64,000 nt of DNA from Lachnospiraceae bacterium (GCA_900770785.1 CAAGLJ010000101.1:35274-99273); one strand, 5' to 3'; numbered from the stretch's first letter, positions 35,228-44,824 are shown. The notes: a model not told the origin generated them from the sequence alone. Program-made: numbers and translations.

Positions 35228-35425
35228 GTAAAATCCCCCGATGCCAGTTTCTTCACATCTGAAAAATTTCTTAAGATTTCAGAGAAAAGTAGACTTTTCT
35301 TTTTCCATCATGTATAGTATCGACAGATGAACAGTCTGTACATCCTGTAAATCCCAGGTTCTATAGTAGCCTAGACTGTCCTTCTTTGCAAGTGCTATCA
35401 TTTTATGGAAAGGAATGATTATTCT

Positions 35426-36397
35426 ATGGAAAATAAGAACACCGGGAACGACTCTTTTAAAAAAAAGAGGAAGCTGAATTATCATGTGATTTTTTTTATT
35501 GCTGTTTTTGCTCTTTTCCTTTTTGCCATGATAAAGCTGTGGATATGGAATAAAGGGGAAGATTCCGGCTATGATCCGAATGAAGATACCTCGGAGTTTG
35601 ATGTAGAAACTATGGATCACATACAGCCCCTCAGCTCCAGCCGTCTGGAGGGGTATGTGGATGACGGGGTCACTACCCTGCTTTGCCTGGGAAACTCGCC
35701 TTTTGCCGATAATAAGGGAGACGGGGGACTGGCACAGGCTCTCGCCGCTCAGGTAGACGGTGTTGCCTATGATGGCTCCTTCGCCGGTTCCTATCAGACG
35801 ATGAAAAATGAAAACTGGCAAAGCGACTATCCCGCTGACGGTGTCAGCCTTTACCAGCTTACCAGAGCCTTTTGCAGTGGTGACTACTCTGTCGTTGATC
35901 AGGCAGCCGCTTCTTTGGGAGATGAGGCAAAGGCCACTGTGGCCATGCTGAAGGAAATTGATTTTTCCAAAATAGATATGCTGGTGATTATGTACGATTT
36001 GAGTGATTATATTGACCACCGACCTTTATACGACCCCAATAATGACGATAATCTGGTGACCTGGACCGGCTCCCTTAATGCCTCCCTGGGGCTGATTGAG
36101 GAAACCTACCCTCATATCCGTACAATAATTCTATCTACCCCTGCCTGTGGTCAGACCATAGACGATTTCTATGTGGATGGCGATATTCATAATCTGGGAA
36201 ATGGAACCATCCCCGATTATCTGAATCATCAAATGAACGTGATTCTCAATAACGGGGTTTCTTACATTGACAACTATTACGGTGTAATCAATGTTGACAA
36301 CCGGGATCAATATCTGGTTGATGATTATCATCTCAATGAAAAAGGAATTCAGGCCATTGCCCAGCGTTTTGGTCATTTCTTTGGCACTGCAGAGTAA
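35426..36397 (+). CDS. Membrane-anchored SGNH/GDSL-like hydrolase
   Basis: A 323-residue protein with a basic cytoplasmic tail (FKKKRKL), one membrane segment (VIFFIAVFALFLFAMIKLWIW) and an extracellular SGNH-like domain. Block I is LLCLGNSPFADN (nucleophile Ser), and block V is DDYHLNEKGIQ with the Asp-His pair. Such proteins remove or add acyl groups on surface glycans or act as esterases; the substrate cannot be read. ATG 35426 is chosen over 35405 because AGGA lies upstream of it. Divergent from the SMR pair. Confidence 0.8.
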   Translation: MENKNTGNDSFKKKRKLNYHVIFFIAVFALFLFAMIKLWIWNKGEDSGYDPNEDTSEFDVETMDHIQPLSSSRLEGYVDDGVTTLLCLGNSPFADNKGDGGLAQALAAQVDGVAYDGSFAGSYQTMKNENWQSDYPADGVSLYQLTRAFCSGDYSVVDQAAASLGDEAKATVAMLKEIDFSKIDMLVIMYDLSDYIDHRPLYDPNNDDNLVTWTGSLNASLGLIEETYPHIRTIILSTPACGQTIDDFYVDGDIHNLGNGTIPDYLNHQMNVILNNGVSYIDNYYGVINVDNRDQYLVDDYHLNEKGIQAIAQRFGHFFGTAE

Positions 36398-36400
36398 GCA

Positions 36401-36418
36401 GGGTTTATAGATAAACCC
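36401..36418. terminator. Bidirectional hairpin between converging genes
   Basis: A perfect palindrome GGGTTTAT-AG-ATAAACCC lies between the stop codons of the SGNH hydrolase (+) and the lipoprotein protease (-). It probably terminates both. Confidence 0.6.
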
Positions 36419-36421
36419 GAT

Positions 36422-37465
36422 TTACTCCATCCAGGGCCTGCGGCCTGTAACCTCCTCATAATAAGCCAGGATATCCGGTAAGCCGATTCCCCAGAAAGCT
36501 CTGGTATTTTCTTCTTCTGATACCCCAAGAGCCATGGCAAGCAGCTTACCGGATTCGTCTATTATTGCAGAGCCCGAAGCACCCTTTTGATTCTCCATAG
36601 TATACTGTACCAAAGGATATTCTGCCACCCAGGTAGTCTCCCTCTTTTTCAGCAGTCTGCCAATTTCTTCTACCCATAAAGACCCGTTCGGATTCAGACA
36701 TCGATACCCTGCTGCGGGAAGATGATCAGGATCCAGCTTATCCCAATGTCCCAGGTCTGCTTCCACCGTTTTCAACTGCCTGTCAATATCTACATCAATC
36801 TTTGTCCTGTCCACTTTTACGACAGCCATATCCGGTTCAGCTGCCCTGTCCAGTACCCGTCCTTCTGCCCTGCTTCCTTCGTAAAAAAAGACTTCTACCT
36901 GTTCTTCCTCCCCAACCACATGGGCATTGGTCACAATATAGGCAGCTTCCCCTGTAAGCTCCATAAGAAAGCCGCTTCCCCAGCTTATTTCTTCTTTGCT
37001 TTGATAGCTGATTCTAACGAAGGCTGCTTCATTCTCTCTCAGGATGATGGGTAAGGCTGCTTCTTTTTCCACTACAAAAACCCGGCAGCTTTCCTCTCTT
37101 TGATTCCCCTGTCCATCCTCTATCCGATAGAAAAGCGGATATTCTCCACACTCATCCAAAATTACCCTGGAGGCATCAATTTGTATGTCCCCAGTGATAT
37201 CCTCTCCCTTATCGTCAAATGCCCTTACTTTACCTTCATAGTCTGCATTCCTTCCTCTTACCACATAAATATCCTGTATGCCACTAAAGCTCGGGCCTTT
37301 TTCCTCTGCCGGATTCCTTCCCCCTGTTTTGTTTGCTTCTGCACTGGTTTCCTCCTGCTTAAGTAACAGGGTATCCACCCCTGCCCTCTTTCCCGCTGTG
37401 CAGCCGCTGGTACAAAGTAAACCTATTAATAGGAGAAGTAACCATTTCTTTCTTTTTTCCCACAT
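36422..37465 (-). CDS. Lipoprotein trypsin-like serine protease with Ig-like domain
   Basis: About 347 residues with a signal peptide and lipobox (LLIGLLCTSGC). An Ig-like beta domain (about 65-135: IYVVRGRNADYEGKVRAFDDKGEDITGDIQI, FYRIEDGQGNQ) precedes a trypsin-like domain with His in TNAHVVGEEE, Asp in DMAVVKV and Ser in QKGASGSAII. There is no PDZ domain, so it differs from the HtrA at 9290. The Ig-like part resembles domains that precede surface-anchored enzymes. It probably processes extracellular proteins. Confidence 0.85.
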   Translation of the reverse strand: MWEKRKKWLLLLLIGLLCTSGCTAGKRAGVDTLLLKQEETSAEANKTGGRNPAEEKGPSFSGIQDIYVVRGRNADYEGKVRAFDDKGEDITGDIQIDASRVILDECGEYPLFYRIEDGQGNQREESCRVFVVEKEAALPIILRENEAAFVRISYQSKEEISWGSGFLMELTGEAAYIVTNAHVVGEEEQVEVFFYEGSRAEGRVLDRAAEPDMAVVKVDRTKIDVDIDRQLKTVEADLGHWDKLDPDHLPAAGYRCLNPNGSLWVEEIGRLLKKRETTWVAEYPLVQYTMENQKGASGSAIIDESGKLLAMALGVSEEENTRAFWGIGLPDILAYYEEVTGRRPWME

Positions 37466-37499
37466 CATACCTTCTCTTCTTTGTCTCCCTCTTTTACAT

Positions 37500-37547
37500 A
37501 AAATAAGTGTATTCTTAAGGATTTCTCCTCTGGAATACACTTATTTT
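37500..37547 (-). terminator. Terminator after the fliS-fliT-like operon
   Basis: A perfect 15-bp stem, AAAATAAGTGTATTC (37500-37514) with GAATACACTTATTTT (37533-37547), AT-rich, with a T-rich end on the minus strand. It follows the last flagellar gene by 24 bases. Confidence 0.85.
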
Positions 37548-37570
37548 TCTTTTGATAAAGGATGTAGTCT

Positions 37571-38047
37571 CTACTTCTTCCGATCGAGAAACTGTGGAGA
37601 AACATTCTTCACCTTGTTCATATTCTGATAATAATCGTTAGTAATGGACATGGCTGTACGTTTGCTTTGCAGTCCCTTTTTCTCTCTGCTGAAAACCAGC
37701 TCAGTTTCTGCCTTATTTCTGGCTTCAATTGCCTGAATACTGGCACTCTTTTCTGTTACCTGAGTGATCAGCTTCTGAATCTGGCGGATTTCCTCCTTAT
37801 ATTCATCTTTATGAGGAATAAGCTCCGTCCGAATCTTCTCATAAAGACTTTCAAATCCATTGTCCAAAGACTCCAGCTCTGCAATCAGCCTTCCCTTTTC
37901 CTCCATGTTCTCATCAATAGCCTGTAAACTAATGTCCTTAGACTTAAACATGGCTGACTGTTCCAGGCTCTTCATTTCAATTCTATCCAATATGTCCAGC
38001 TTCTGAAGAAGGCTGTCCTGTAAAATCTGTAAATAGCTTCTCATCAT
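37571..38047 (-). CDS. FliT-like flagellar export chaperone candidate
   Basis: A 158-residue, largely helical protein with coiled-coil character (EEKGRLIAELESLDNGFESLYEKIRTELIPHKDEYKEEIRQIQ). It follows fliS by one base, where FliT or a FlgN-like chaperone usually sits. By length and position it is likely the chaperone of FliD or of hook-associated proteins, but the sequence is too divergent to name safely. Confidence 0.7.
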   Translation of the reverse strand: MMRSYLQILQDSLLQKLDILDRIEMKSLEQSAMFKSKDISLQAIDENMEEKGRLIAELESLDNGFESLYEKIRTELIPHKDEYKEEIRQIQKLITQVTEKSASIQAIEARNKAETELVFSREKKGLQSKRTAMSITNDYYQNMNKVKNVSPQFLDRKK

Positions 38048-38048
38048 C

Positions 38049-38429
38049 CTATTGGCTTCCTTTGCTTGTACGCATAACTTCCTTCCAGGTATCCCGCATG
38101 GAGCGCAAATGCATGTTCACTTCTTCCAGAATCTCTTTGTCCTTCTTCATATTAGCCTCCAGCAGACGGCGCAATAAGTAAACATACACCCGGTCAAAAT
38201 CTTCGGCTACGGGATACTTATGATCCAGAGTAGCACGGAATTCTTCAATGATTCTCTGAACCTTCGTAATATTATTATGGGCCTTCTCAATATCCTTGTT
38301 CTCAATTCCCATAATCGCAATATTACAGAATTTGATAGCTCCGTCATAGAGCATCAATGTCAGTTCTGCGGGAGATGCGGTTAATATTTTACTGTTATTA
38401 TACTTCTCATATGCGCTGGGTAGTGCCAT
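38049..38429 (-). CDS. fliS: Flagellar export chaperone FliS
   Basis: A 126-residue helical-bundle protein with the family start ALPSAYEKYNNSKILTASPAELTLMLYDGAIKFCNIA and the later YVYLLRRLLEANMKKD. It binds flagellin and prevents its polymerisation in the cytoplasm. The ATG behind AAGGAGG gives the usual length. It has its own sigma-A-like promoter. Confidence 0.96.
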   Translation of the reverse strand: MALPSAYEKYNNSKILTASPAELTLMLYDGAIKFCNIAIMGIENKDIEKAHNNITKVQRIIEEFRATLDHKYPVAEDFDRVYVYLLRRLLEANMKKDKEILEEVNMHLRSMRDTWKEVMRTSKGSQ

Positions 38430-38466
38430 GCTTACTATTCCTCCTTGGTAATGCATCGTTATCTGA

Positions 38467-38496
38467 ATTATACACTAAAAGTATAGCTGTTTGCAA
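38467..38496 (-). promoter_or_regulatory. Promoter of fliS
   Basis: TTGCAA (38491-38496) and TATAAT (38467-38472) on the minus strand with 18-bp spacing, between the fliD terminator and fliS. Confidence 0.55.
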
Positions 38497-38522
38497 TCCA
38501 TTCCCACTTAATAATACGTTAA

Positions 38523-38552
38523 AAGGCCATTGTATCTATTCACAATGGCCTT
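38523..38552 (-). terminator. Terminator of flaG-fliD
   Basis: AAGGCCATTGT (38523-38533) pairs with ACAATGGCCTT (38542-38552), an 11-bp perfect stem followed by a T-rich stretch on the minus strand. Confidence 0.85.
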
Positions 38553-38572
38553 CTTATTCATCCTGCTATTGA

Positions 38573-40075
38573 TCAGCTTCCAAACAGACCGGAAAGTGCA
38601 CTTTCCTTGGACTGCAGCTTAGCCATGGCAGTTTCCATTCTGGTAAACTGTTTGTAGTAACGATCCTCATAAGCCGCAATCAGCTTCTCCTGCTTGGCAA
38701 TCTTGTCCTTATAACCGTCGTACTCTGACTTCATTGCCTTATCATCATATAAGGTGAAGGCACTGCTGTACTCTGTACCCTTCATCAAGTCGCCCAGCTT
38801 CTCGTAGAGATTTCTTGATAACTGCATAAAGAATTCAGTTACCTGCTCCGGATTATTCGCAATGGCAGTTTTCAGCTTATCTGCATTAGCTGAAACGCTG
38901 CTGTCATCAGTATCACCATCAATGTGGTAAGCATTTCTCTCATTCTCTGCCGCATTGAAATAGCCCAGAGTATTGATACCAAACTCACTTAAATACATCC
39001 TGGAACCATCCGACATCTCCACTCCCTGCAGCATAATCTGCTTCATTGCAGAAGCCACAGTACTTAAGGTGGAATCCTTCCTCAAAATGGAACTCTTAAT
39101 CTTCTCTTCCCATTTCTCGATTTCCTTTTCGGACATGGCATCCTTCTCATCATCCGTCAAAGGCTCATAGCCTTTTGAAGAATCCGCATTGTACAGGGAA
39201 TCCATCTCATTGATGACAGCATTATACTCCTTAAAGAAGTTCTTAACCATGTCATAGATACCCTGTGTATCATCATCCGTCGTAATGGTGATAGGGTTAG
39301 CCGTCTTGGCCGTTGCAGTAATGGTCAATCCGTTAATCTCAAAGGTATTGGAGCTGGAGGTAAATACTGCTCCATTTAGGATAATCTTTGCATCGGTGCC
39401 AGGCATTTTAGCACCATTACCCAGTTGTGCTGTATCCAGTCCTAATGACTTTAATAAATCTCCACTGCTATTCGCTATCGTAAAGTCACCTGCTGAACCG
39501 CTTTCCTTTGCACTGACGAAGAAGCGCTGATTCTTCTCATCGAAGCTGGCATTCAGTCCTGCCTCGTTCAGCCATTTGGTCACATCTGCAATGGTGGTAT
39601 TTTGATCAACTGTAAGTTCCTTTTCCTCTGAACCAATCTTAACTTTCAGTTTATCACTTCCACTAATGGTAACACCGTTAAGCTCTGAGAGTTTGGTCGC
39701 AGAAGTTGTCTTCTCATTACTATTACTCATCTTCACTTCTGCACCAGTCAAATAAGCGGTAGCTGCCAATTCTTCAACCTTCAAGGTCTGTGTACCCTTA
39801 ACCGCATTAGATCCGGTAATAATCGAAGCAGCCGTCGGGTCGCTTAGCTTGGTAGTTCTCTTTGCATAATCACTGGACAATCTCATATTGCTCAGCGTCT
39901 TGCTGTAAAGAGCGTACACCTTGCTGTTCAGCTCCTTCCAGGCATCCTGCTTCCATTCCAGCTTGGTCTGTGCTTTAATTAACTTATTTTTCTTCTCTGA
40001 TTTGGCTTTAACTAATTCAGTAACAATACTATCCGTATCCAGTCCTGAGTTCATACCTGATAATCTAATAGGCAT
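38573..40075 (-). CDS. fliD: Flagellar filament cap protein FliD
   Basis: A 500-residue hook-associated protein 2. The N-terminal RLSGMNSGLDTDSIV is diagnostic, and VKAKSEKKNKLIKAQTKLEWKQDAWKELNSKVYALY with the C-terminal coiled coil (IAKQEKLIAAYEDRYYKQFTRMETAMAKLQSKESALSGLF) completes the family pattern. It caps the filament and guides flagellin folding. It lies 12 bases after flaG. Confidence 0.97.
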   Translation of the reverse strand: MPIRLSGMNSGLDTDSIVTELVKAKSEKKNKLIKAQTKLEWKQDAWKELNSKVYALYSKTLSNMRLSSDYAKRTTKLSDPTAASIITGSNAVKGTQTLKVEELAATAYLTGAEVKMSNSNEKTTSATKLSELNGVTISGSDKLKVKIGSEEKELTVDQNTTIADVTKWLNEAGLNASFDEKNQRFFVSAKESGSAGDFTIANSSGDLLKSLGLDTAQLGNGAKMPGTDAKIILNGAVFTSSSNTFEINGLTITATAKTANPITITTDDDTQGIYDMVKNFFKEYNAVINEMDSLYNADSSKGYEPLTDDEKDAMSEKEIEKWEEKIKSSILRKDSTLSTVASAMKQIMLQGVEMSDGSRMYLSEFGINTLGYFNAAENERNAYHIDGDTDDSSVSANADKLKTAIANNPEQVTEFFMQLSRNLYEKLGDLMKGTEYSSAFTLYDDKAMKSEYDGYKDKIAKQEKLIAAYEDRYYKQFTRMETAMAKLQSKESALSGLFGS

Positions 40076-40087
40076 AATCAAGTCCCC

Positions 40088-40522
40088 CTATCTTTTCTCA
40101 TCCACCAGAAGCCCTGCTAATTCCCATACCTTTGCAATCATGTCCAGCGTCTTCTCCGGTGGAAGCTCCTTAAGTACCTCTTTCGTGCTCTTATCCACAA
40201 TCTTAATAATAACTCTGTTGGTGGTATCATGAATCCCAAAAATTGCTTCAGAATTACTCAGATTCTTGTTAATGTTCTCTACAGCCTTCTTCATCGCCTC
40301 ATGATTAGCCTGGCTGTTCGATTCCTGACCTTCATATCCCTGTCTGCTTTCGCCTTCCTGTCTGCCGGAAACCGCCATAGTGCTGTTATCCACCGTTGCT
40401 ACAGTAATATGATTAGCAGCGTTCCCATCCATGGTCTCACTGCCTGCTTTGGGTGCAGACGCAGCCTTGGTCATGGGCTGAGCCTGAATACTTGAAATAC
40501 TGCTTAATGATTCCATTCCCAT
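40088..40522 (-). CDS. flaG: FlaG family flagellar protein
   Basis: A 144-residue protein. The C-terminal half is a FlaG domain (FGIHDTTNRVIIKIVDKSTKEVLKELPPEKTLDMIAKVWELAGLLVDEKR); the N-terminal half is low-complexity. FlaG affects filament length in other bacteria. The start has GGAGG eight bases upstream. It leads the flaG-fliD operon behind a sigma-28 promoter. Confidence 0.95.
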   Translation of the reverse strand: MGMESLSSISSIQAQPMTKAASAPKAGSETMDGNAANHITVATVDNSTMAVSGRQEGESRQGYEGQESNSQANHEAMKKAVENINKNLSNSEAIFGIHDTTNRVIIKIVDKSTKEVLKELPPEKTLDMIAKVWELAGLLVDEKR

Positions 40523-40567
40523 AGTAATCACCTCCGTGTGACATCTAAGTTTACGTTTCTAAATATA

Positions 40568-40594
40568 TTATCGGAAAAAAGCCCCGGAAAGTTA
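40568..40594 (-). promoter_or_regulatory. Sigma-28 promoter of flaG-fliD
   Basis: On the minus strand TAAC (40591-40594), 15 bases, then TCCGATAA (40568-40575). This is one mismatch at each element from TAAA-N15-GCCGATAA. The same TCCGATAA occurs before flgM. Confidence 0.65.
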
Positions 40595-40602
40595 AGAAAT
40601 AT

Positions 40603-40830
40603 TTAAAATAAGTCCTTCAACGCATCCAGATTTTCCATGCTGATTTCATTAGCCAAAGCATCCTTGTTAGCCTCCTGAATCTGCAAGTATACCTCCTTAC
40701 GATATACCGGAATCTCCTTAGGTGCTTCTATGCCGATTTTGACCTGATCACCCTTGATTTCCAAAATGGTAATTTCCACATTGTTATTAATGACCAGAGC
40801 CTCATTTTTCCTGCGGGAAAGTGCCAGCAT
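40603..40830 (-). CDS. csrA: Carbon storage regulator CsrA
   Basis: A 75-residue RNA-binding protein with the family start MLALSRRKNEALVINNNVEI and the IKIGIEAPKEIPVYRKE-type core (here VKIGIEAPKEIPVYRKEVYLQIQ). It binds GGA-containing leaders, classically to repress flagellin translation. It follows fliW with a one-base junction, the pair that controls flagellin homeostasis in Gram-positive bacteria. Confidence 0.97.
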   Translation of the reverse strand: MLALSRRKNEALVINNNVEITILEIKGDQVKIGIEAPKEIPVYRKEVYLQIQEANKDALANEISMENLDALKDLF

Positions 40831-41292
40831 CTATTCCCCCTCCTTCTTTATACGTTGTAAAATATCGTAAATATAGAATTTAATAGGGTAAATATCCGTA
40901 TTCACAATTACCTGTGCCGCTTTCCTGTTCTCTGTATTAATAATAATTGGTGCCTGAAGATTAACGCTCATTTTACTTAAATCCTTAGGTACGCTAACCG
41001 TTACCAAAACCAGCGTTTCTTCCTGAGTCAGAGGTCCAATGGACTTTAACAGTTCATCCTCCACTTCCGGATTGTAATCCCCTGATACGAGAAGCGGATC
41101 CATTACCGGCATGGCAAACTGCGGCTCCTGTACGGACTGCAGCCAGCGAACAGGTACATCCTTACCCTTTTCTTCATCATGTACAAGAGCGAAATCCTTC
41201 ATTTCGGGAAAGCCAATAATTCCTCCGGGAAAATGAATGATTTTACTGTCGTCAATTTCAATGGTACCAAAAACCCTGGTTTCTATCTTCAT
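40831..41292 (-). CDS. fliW: Flagellar assembly factor FliW
   Basis: A 153-residue protein with IETRVFGTIEIDDSKIIHFPGGIIGFPEMKDFALV and the mid-protein WLQSVQEPQFAMPVMDP, both standard for FliW. It binds CsrA and flagellin and releases CsrA repression when flagellin is low. No flagellin gene lies in the window, so the target mRNA is elsewhere. Confidence 0.96.
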   Translation of the reverse strand: MKIETRVFGTIEIDDSKIIHFPGGIIGFPEMKDFALVHDEEKGKDVPVRWLQSVQEPQFAMPVMDPLLVSGDYNPEVEDELLKSIGPLTQEETLVLVTVSVPKDLSKMSVNLQAPIIINTENRKAAQVIVNTDIYPIKFYIYDILQRIKKEGE

Positions 41293-41313
41293 GTTTCCTT
41301 TTATTCTCCTCTA

Positions 41314-42927
41314 TTAGATAAAGTTCATCAGGCTGTTTTTCATAATCTTGCCGGTAGCCATCAGGGATGCATTGTAGGTCAATTCGGCACTGCTCAATTT
41401 AATTGCCACTTCTGTAATATCCGCATCTTCATTTTCCGACTTCAGGGTCTCAAAATTGGTTTTCTGGCTCATCATACGATTGGTAACCAGTTCCAGTCTC
41501 TGCCTTCTGGTACCGTTCTGGGTAGAAGCCAGGTTTACCGTATCCAGATGTCCCTGCATTTTTGTAATGCAGCCTTCATACATTTTCTGGGTCTTGTCTT
41601 TGGAGAAGGTAAGTGCCTTGTTTGCTGCATCTAGCTGCTGCTGTAAGGTTGCTCTAATGACGTCTGCATCAGGATCATTCACAAACTTCTCTTCCTTCAG
41701 TATTCCATCCAGCTTAGCTACCAGCTGCTCAAGCTTTAAGGTTTCCTCCATAGTGGCAATCATATCATCCACGTCTCTGCCAATCTCATGCTTAAATATC
41801 TCGTCAGCAGTAGTGTTGACCCGAATTCTCTGATTTAATCCCACATCATATTCGATAGCCTGTTTTTCCTGAATGCCATCCAGGTAGCTCTGGTTATAAT
41901 CAATGTCACCCACATTAGGCACATTCATCTTGGTGCAGGCAAAGTAATGTTCCGGTCTTAAATCCCCTTCGTTCCAGTTTTCCTTCTGGTAGGTTACCCG
42001 AATTTCCCCCTCATTAACGTTGGAGGTGGCAGGATTATCATTCAGACCCATTAAGTGATTATAAACATTTTCGCCTAAGAGCAGTTCTCCTGTTTCCTTC
42101 ACCAGAATAACACTATTGGGTTCAGCTTGAATGGTCGCATAGGGGCTATTCACATCATACAGAGAAACTGATTTGTAATCTACTGTTTGTGTAGCACCGC
42201 CCACTGTAATCTGATTCAAGGTTTCAAACTGATTATTAACAGCATTATATGTCTGAATTGTAGGAAAAGTATCCTGGGCACCATTTTTATCCGCAATATC
42301 CTTATAGGATAATCTCAAACGATGCACCTCCGAATTGGAAATGGCATTCTCATCAATAGCAGCATAATTCCTAAAGTTTGCCTCATTAATCTCCAGCAAA
42401 TCATCGGTTTCCACATAGCCTACGTTATCCAGCCTGCTGCTGTCAAACTGCTCTGTGATGGAAAAACGCTCTGTAGTATCCTGCTTATAGGTAAGGCTGC
42501 TGTCCGTCCGGTATCCGGTAAAAATATAACGTCCCGCGTAGTCTGTATTACCGGTAGAATACACCTCATCCCGGAGGGATTTCAAGGCCGTAAGAATAGT
42601 TTCCCTATCCTCCGTCTTCAACTCACCATTACTGCCTCTGGTAGCATTTTCAATCATCTTGTTCACTACTTCCGTCATGGAGGAAATGGCATCTCCGGTA
42701 AGAGAAAGCCAACTCTCTGCATCCGGGGCATTCTTCTCATAGTACTGGGTAATCTGATTAACATTGGTTCTTAAACGCAGAGCCCTGATTGCCACTACCG
42801 GGTCGTCAGAAGGACGGTTTACCTTCTTTTCCGTAGCCATCTGCGAACTCAGCTGATCCTGCAACAGTTTGTTGGTATTGATATTGGTCAGAGAGTTATT
42901 CTGCATAATCTTATTCGTAATTCTCAT
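41314..42927 (-). CDS. flgL: Flagellar hook-associated protein FlgL
   Basis: A 537-residue hook-filament junction protein. The start MRITNKIMQNNSLTNINTNK and VNRPSDDPVVAIRALRLRTNV are flagellin-family features, as is the C-terminal EDADITEVAIKLSSAELTYNASLMATGKIMKNSLMNFI. The protein is longer than many FlgL (about 300), with a variable central domain. It is preceded by flgK and has AGGAGG. Confidence 0.94.
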   Translation of the reverse strand: MRITNKIMQNNSLTNINTNKLLQDQLSSQMATEKKVNRPSDDPVVAIRALRLRTNVNQITQYYEKNAPDAESWLSLTGDAISSMTEVVNKMIENATRGSNGELKTEDRETILTALKSLRDEVYSTGNTDYAGRYIFTGYRTDSSLTYKQDTTERFSITEQFDSSRLDNVGYVETDDLLEINEANFRNYAAIDENAISNSEVHRLRLSYKDIADKNGAQDTFPTIQTYNAVNNQFETLNQITVGGATQTVDYKSVSLYDVNSPYATIQAEPNSVILVKETGELLLGENVYNHLMGLNDNPATSNVNEGEIRVTYQKENWNEGDLRPEHYFACTKMNVPNVGDIDYNQSYLDGIQEKQAIEYDVGLNQRIRVNTTADEIFKHEIGRDVDDMIATMEETLKLEQLVAKLDGILKEEKFVNDPDADVIRATLQQQLDAANKALTFSKDKTQKMYEGCITKMQGHLDTVNLASTQNGTRRQRLELVTNRMMSQKTNFETLKSENEDADITEVAIKLSSAELTYNASLMATGKIMKNSLMNFI

Positions 42928-42937
42928 TATTTTCCTC

Positions 42938-44824
42938 CTATACTCCCGTTTGCAGAATCAATCGGTCATAAATTTCCGTCATGGTCTGAATCATCCGGGA
43001 TGCCAGGTTGTAGGCATTCTGATATTTTACCAGACTCACCGCTTCCTCATCCTGGTCAACACCGGAGATGGATAAACGCTGGTTGTCAATGGCCTTTCCC
43101 ACATTGGTAAAATTGTTGTAAAAAATCTTTGCACTGTTGGTATTCAAGGCAATATCCGAAAGAATTGAAGTCAAAAACTCCGCTGTGGAAGCCCCTCTGA
43201 AGCTGACTACGGTTTTATCGTTAACCATGTTAATCAGCTTATCCACATTTTTATATTCGTCCACACCCTCGCTCTGGACACCCTTAGTCGCCAGTAAATC
43301 AGGGTCTGCAACCAAAGCCTTAAGAACGCTGGCATTCTTTGCCGTCAGCTTATAATAGGTGTCGTCCTTTTGGGTAACAAGATTATTATTGTGTCCAAAT
43401 ACATACTGATTATCGTCCGTTTCCTTATCCGCACTGAACAGGATGACTCCCGGCCTGTCCTTTACATCATAGCCACCTTTGAGAATATCATTGAAGGCTT
43501 CCGAGAAGGTTCTGATCCATTCATTCATCTGAGACATATAGTAAGGCACTCCCTGATACTTGACTTCCGCACCAATGGTGGCTTCCTTACCTCTGCGGTT
43601 CTGAGTCAGGTTTGCATTGTTGACGCTTTCATCAATGGTAAAGGTATATTGATGTGTCGCCTTGTCGTAACTCCAATCCGTATAATAATACGTCTGATTA
43701 CCCAGATTGATCTTCCCGCCGGTATCAGAAAGAGTACACTTTTTCAGCTCCTTCAGATACTCCTCTGTCACTTCAACGGTAACCTTTTTCAGATTATTGC
43801 CATTAGGTCCTATATCTGGCAGAGTATCAATAGCCGTAACCGTACCGCGGAAGTTCTCACCATTGTTGCCGTCCCGCATCTGTACCAGTCCCCTTAATTC
43901 TCCACCCATGCTGGCATTGTAAAGGTTAAACTCGTCAGAAAGCTCTCCCGTAAGCGTGTTCGCCACCCAGTAAACATCATATAAGCCATCAATATCCGAC
44001 TGGCGTACCTTCTCTTCCGGCTTTCTTGCCACACACTCCAGCGTGCGGTAATCATTTCCGTCTACCAGGGTTTGACCACCCGCAATCTTTACAATCAGGC
44101 GGTGAGCACCGGTATTCCGGTCAGGGTTATTGGTATCGGTAATGGCGGTCTCTATTATTTCCACATTCACCACCGCTGAAAGCTGATCAATAAGTACTGC
44201 TCTTGCGTCTCTCAGCTCATTGGCATTGGCCTTACCATCCATTTCAATGACATTAATCTGGTTGTTCAGAGTAGCAATTTCTTCAGCAATGGAGTTAATC
44301 TCATCAATTTTCAATTTGATTTCCTGATTAACATCCTTCTGAATCTGCTCCATATTTGCTGCCATACTGTTAAAATACTGGCAAAGGCTTGCTGCATTAC
44401 CGATGAACTGAGCCTTGGTCGTATCCGTTCCTGCTGCTTTTTTTACCTCTGCCAGAGCTGACATCATTCTGTCAAAAATCGTCTTAAAGCCCTCGATTTT
44501 GGTATCATCAGTGAAGTAATCCTCAATCTGCTTCATGTAGTAATACTTCATGTTGTATTCGCCGGTATTGGTACTGTTATTCCAATATTTTACATCATAA
44601 AATTCATCTCTGATTCGCTCAATAGCCAGCACCTCTACACCGGCACCGGCACAGCCGTAGGTGGCAAATACGCGAAGTGCATCTGCTGCCTCCTGTTTTA
44701 CCTGCTGACGGCTATAGCCTTTCGTTTCTGCATTAGAAATATTATTACCGGTTGTATTCAGGGCTGCATTCGCTGCCACCAGTCCCGAATATCCGATTGT
44801 TAATCCAAAAAATTGAGATGGCAT
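42938..44824 (-). CDS. flgK: Flagellar hook-associated protein FlgK (copy 2)
   Basis: A 628-residue FlgK. N-terminal FFGLTIGYSGLVAANAALNTTGNNISNAETKGYSRQ and C-terminal EEAVSLVKYQNAYNLASRMIQTMTEIYDRLI match the axial family ends. The central domain (SLCQYFNSMAANMEQIQKDVNQEIKLKIDEINSIAEEIATLNNQINVIEM) is typical. It follows a second flgK gene with 22 bases between. Confidence 0.93.
   Translation of the reverse strand: MPSQFFGLTIGYSGLVAANAALNTTGNNISNAETKGYSRQQVKQEAADALRVFATYGCAGAGVEVLAIERIRDEFYDVKYWNNSTNTGEYNMKYYYMKQIEDYFTDDTKIEGFKTIFDRMMSALAEVKKAAGTDTTKAQFIGNAASLCQYFNSMAANMEQIQKDVNQEIKLKIDEINSIAEEIATLNNQINVIEMDGKANANELRDARAVLIDQLSAVVNVEIIETAITDTNNPDRNTGAHRLIVKIAGGQTLVDGNDYRTLECVARKPEEKVRQSDIDGLYDVYWVANTLTGELSDEFNLYNASMGGELRGLVQMRDGNNGENFRGTVTAIDTLPDIGPNGNNLKKVTVEVTEEYLKELKKCTLSDTGGKINLGNQTYYYTDWSYDKATHQYTFTIDESVNNANLTQNRRGKEATIGAEVKYQGVPYYMSQMNEWIRTFSEAFNDILKGGYDVKDRPGVILFSADKETDDNQYVFGHNNNLVTQKDDTYYKLTAKNASVLKALVADPDLLATKGVQSEGVDEYKNVDKLINMVNDKTVVSFRGASTAEFLTSILSDIALNTNSAKIFYNNFTNVGKAIDNQRLSISGVDQDEEAVSLVKYQNAYNLASRMIQTMTEIYDRLILQTGV

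Noticed and set aside
35279..36019. 246-codon minus-strand frame overlapping the SGNH gene
   Set aside because: The plus-strand SGNH protein has a membrane anchor and catalytic blocks, and this frame has no family features.
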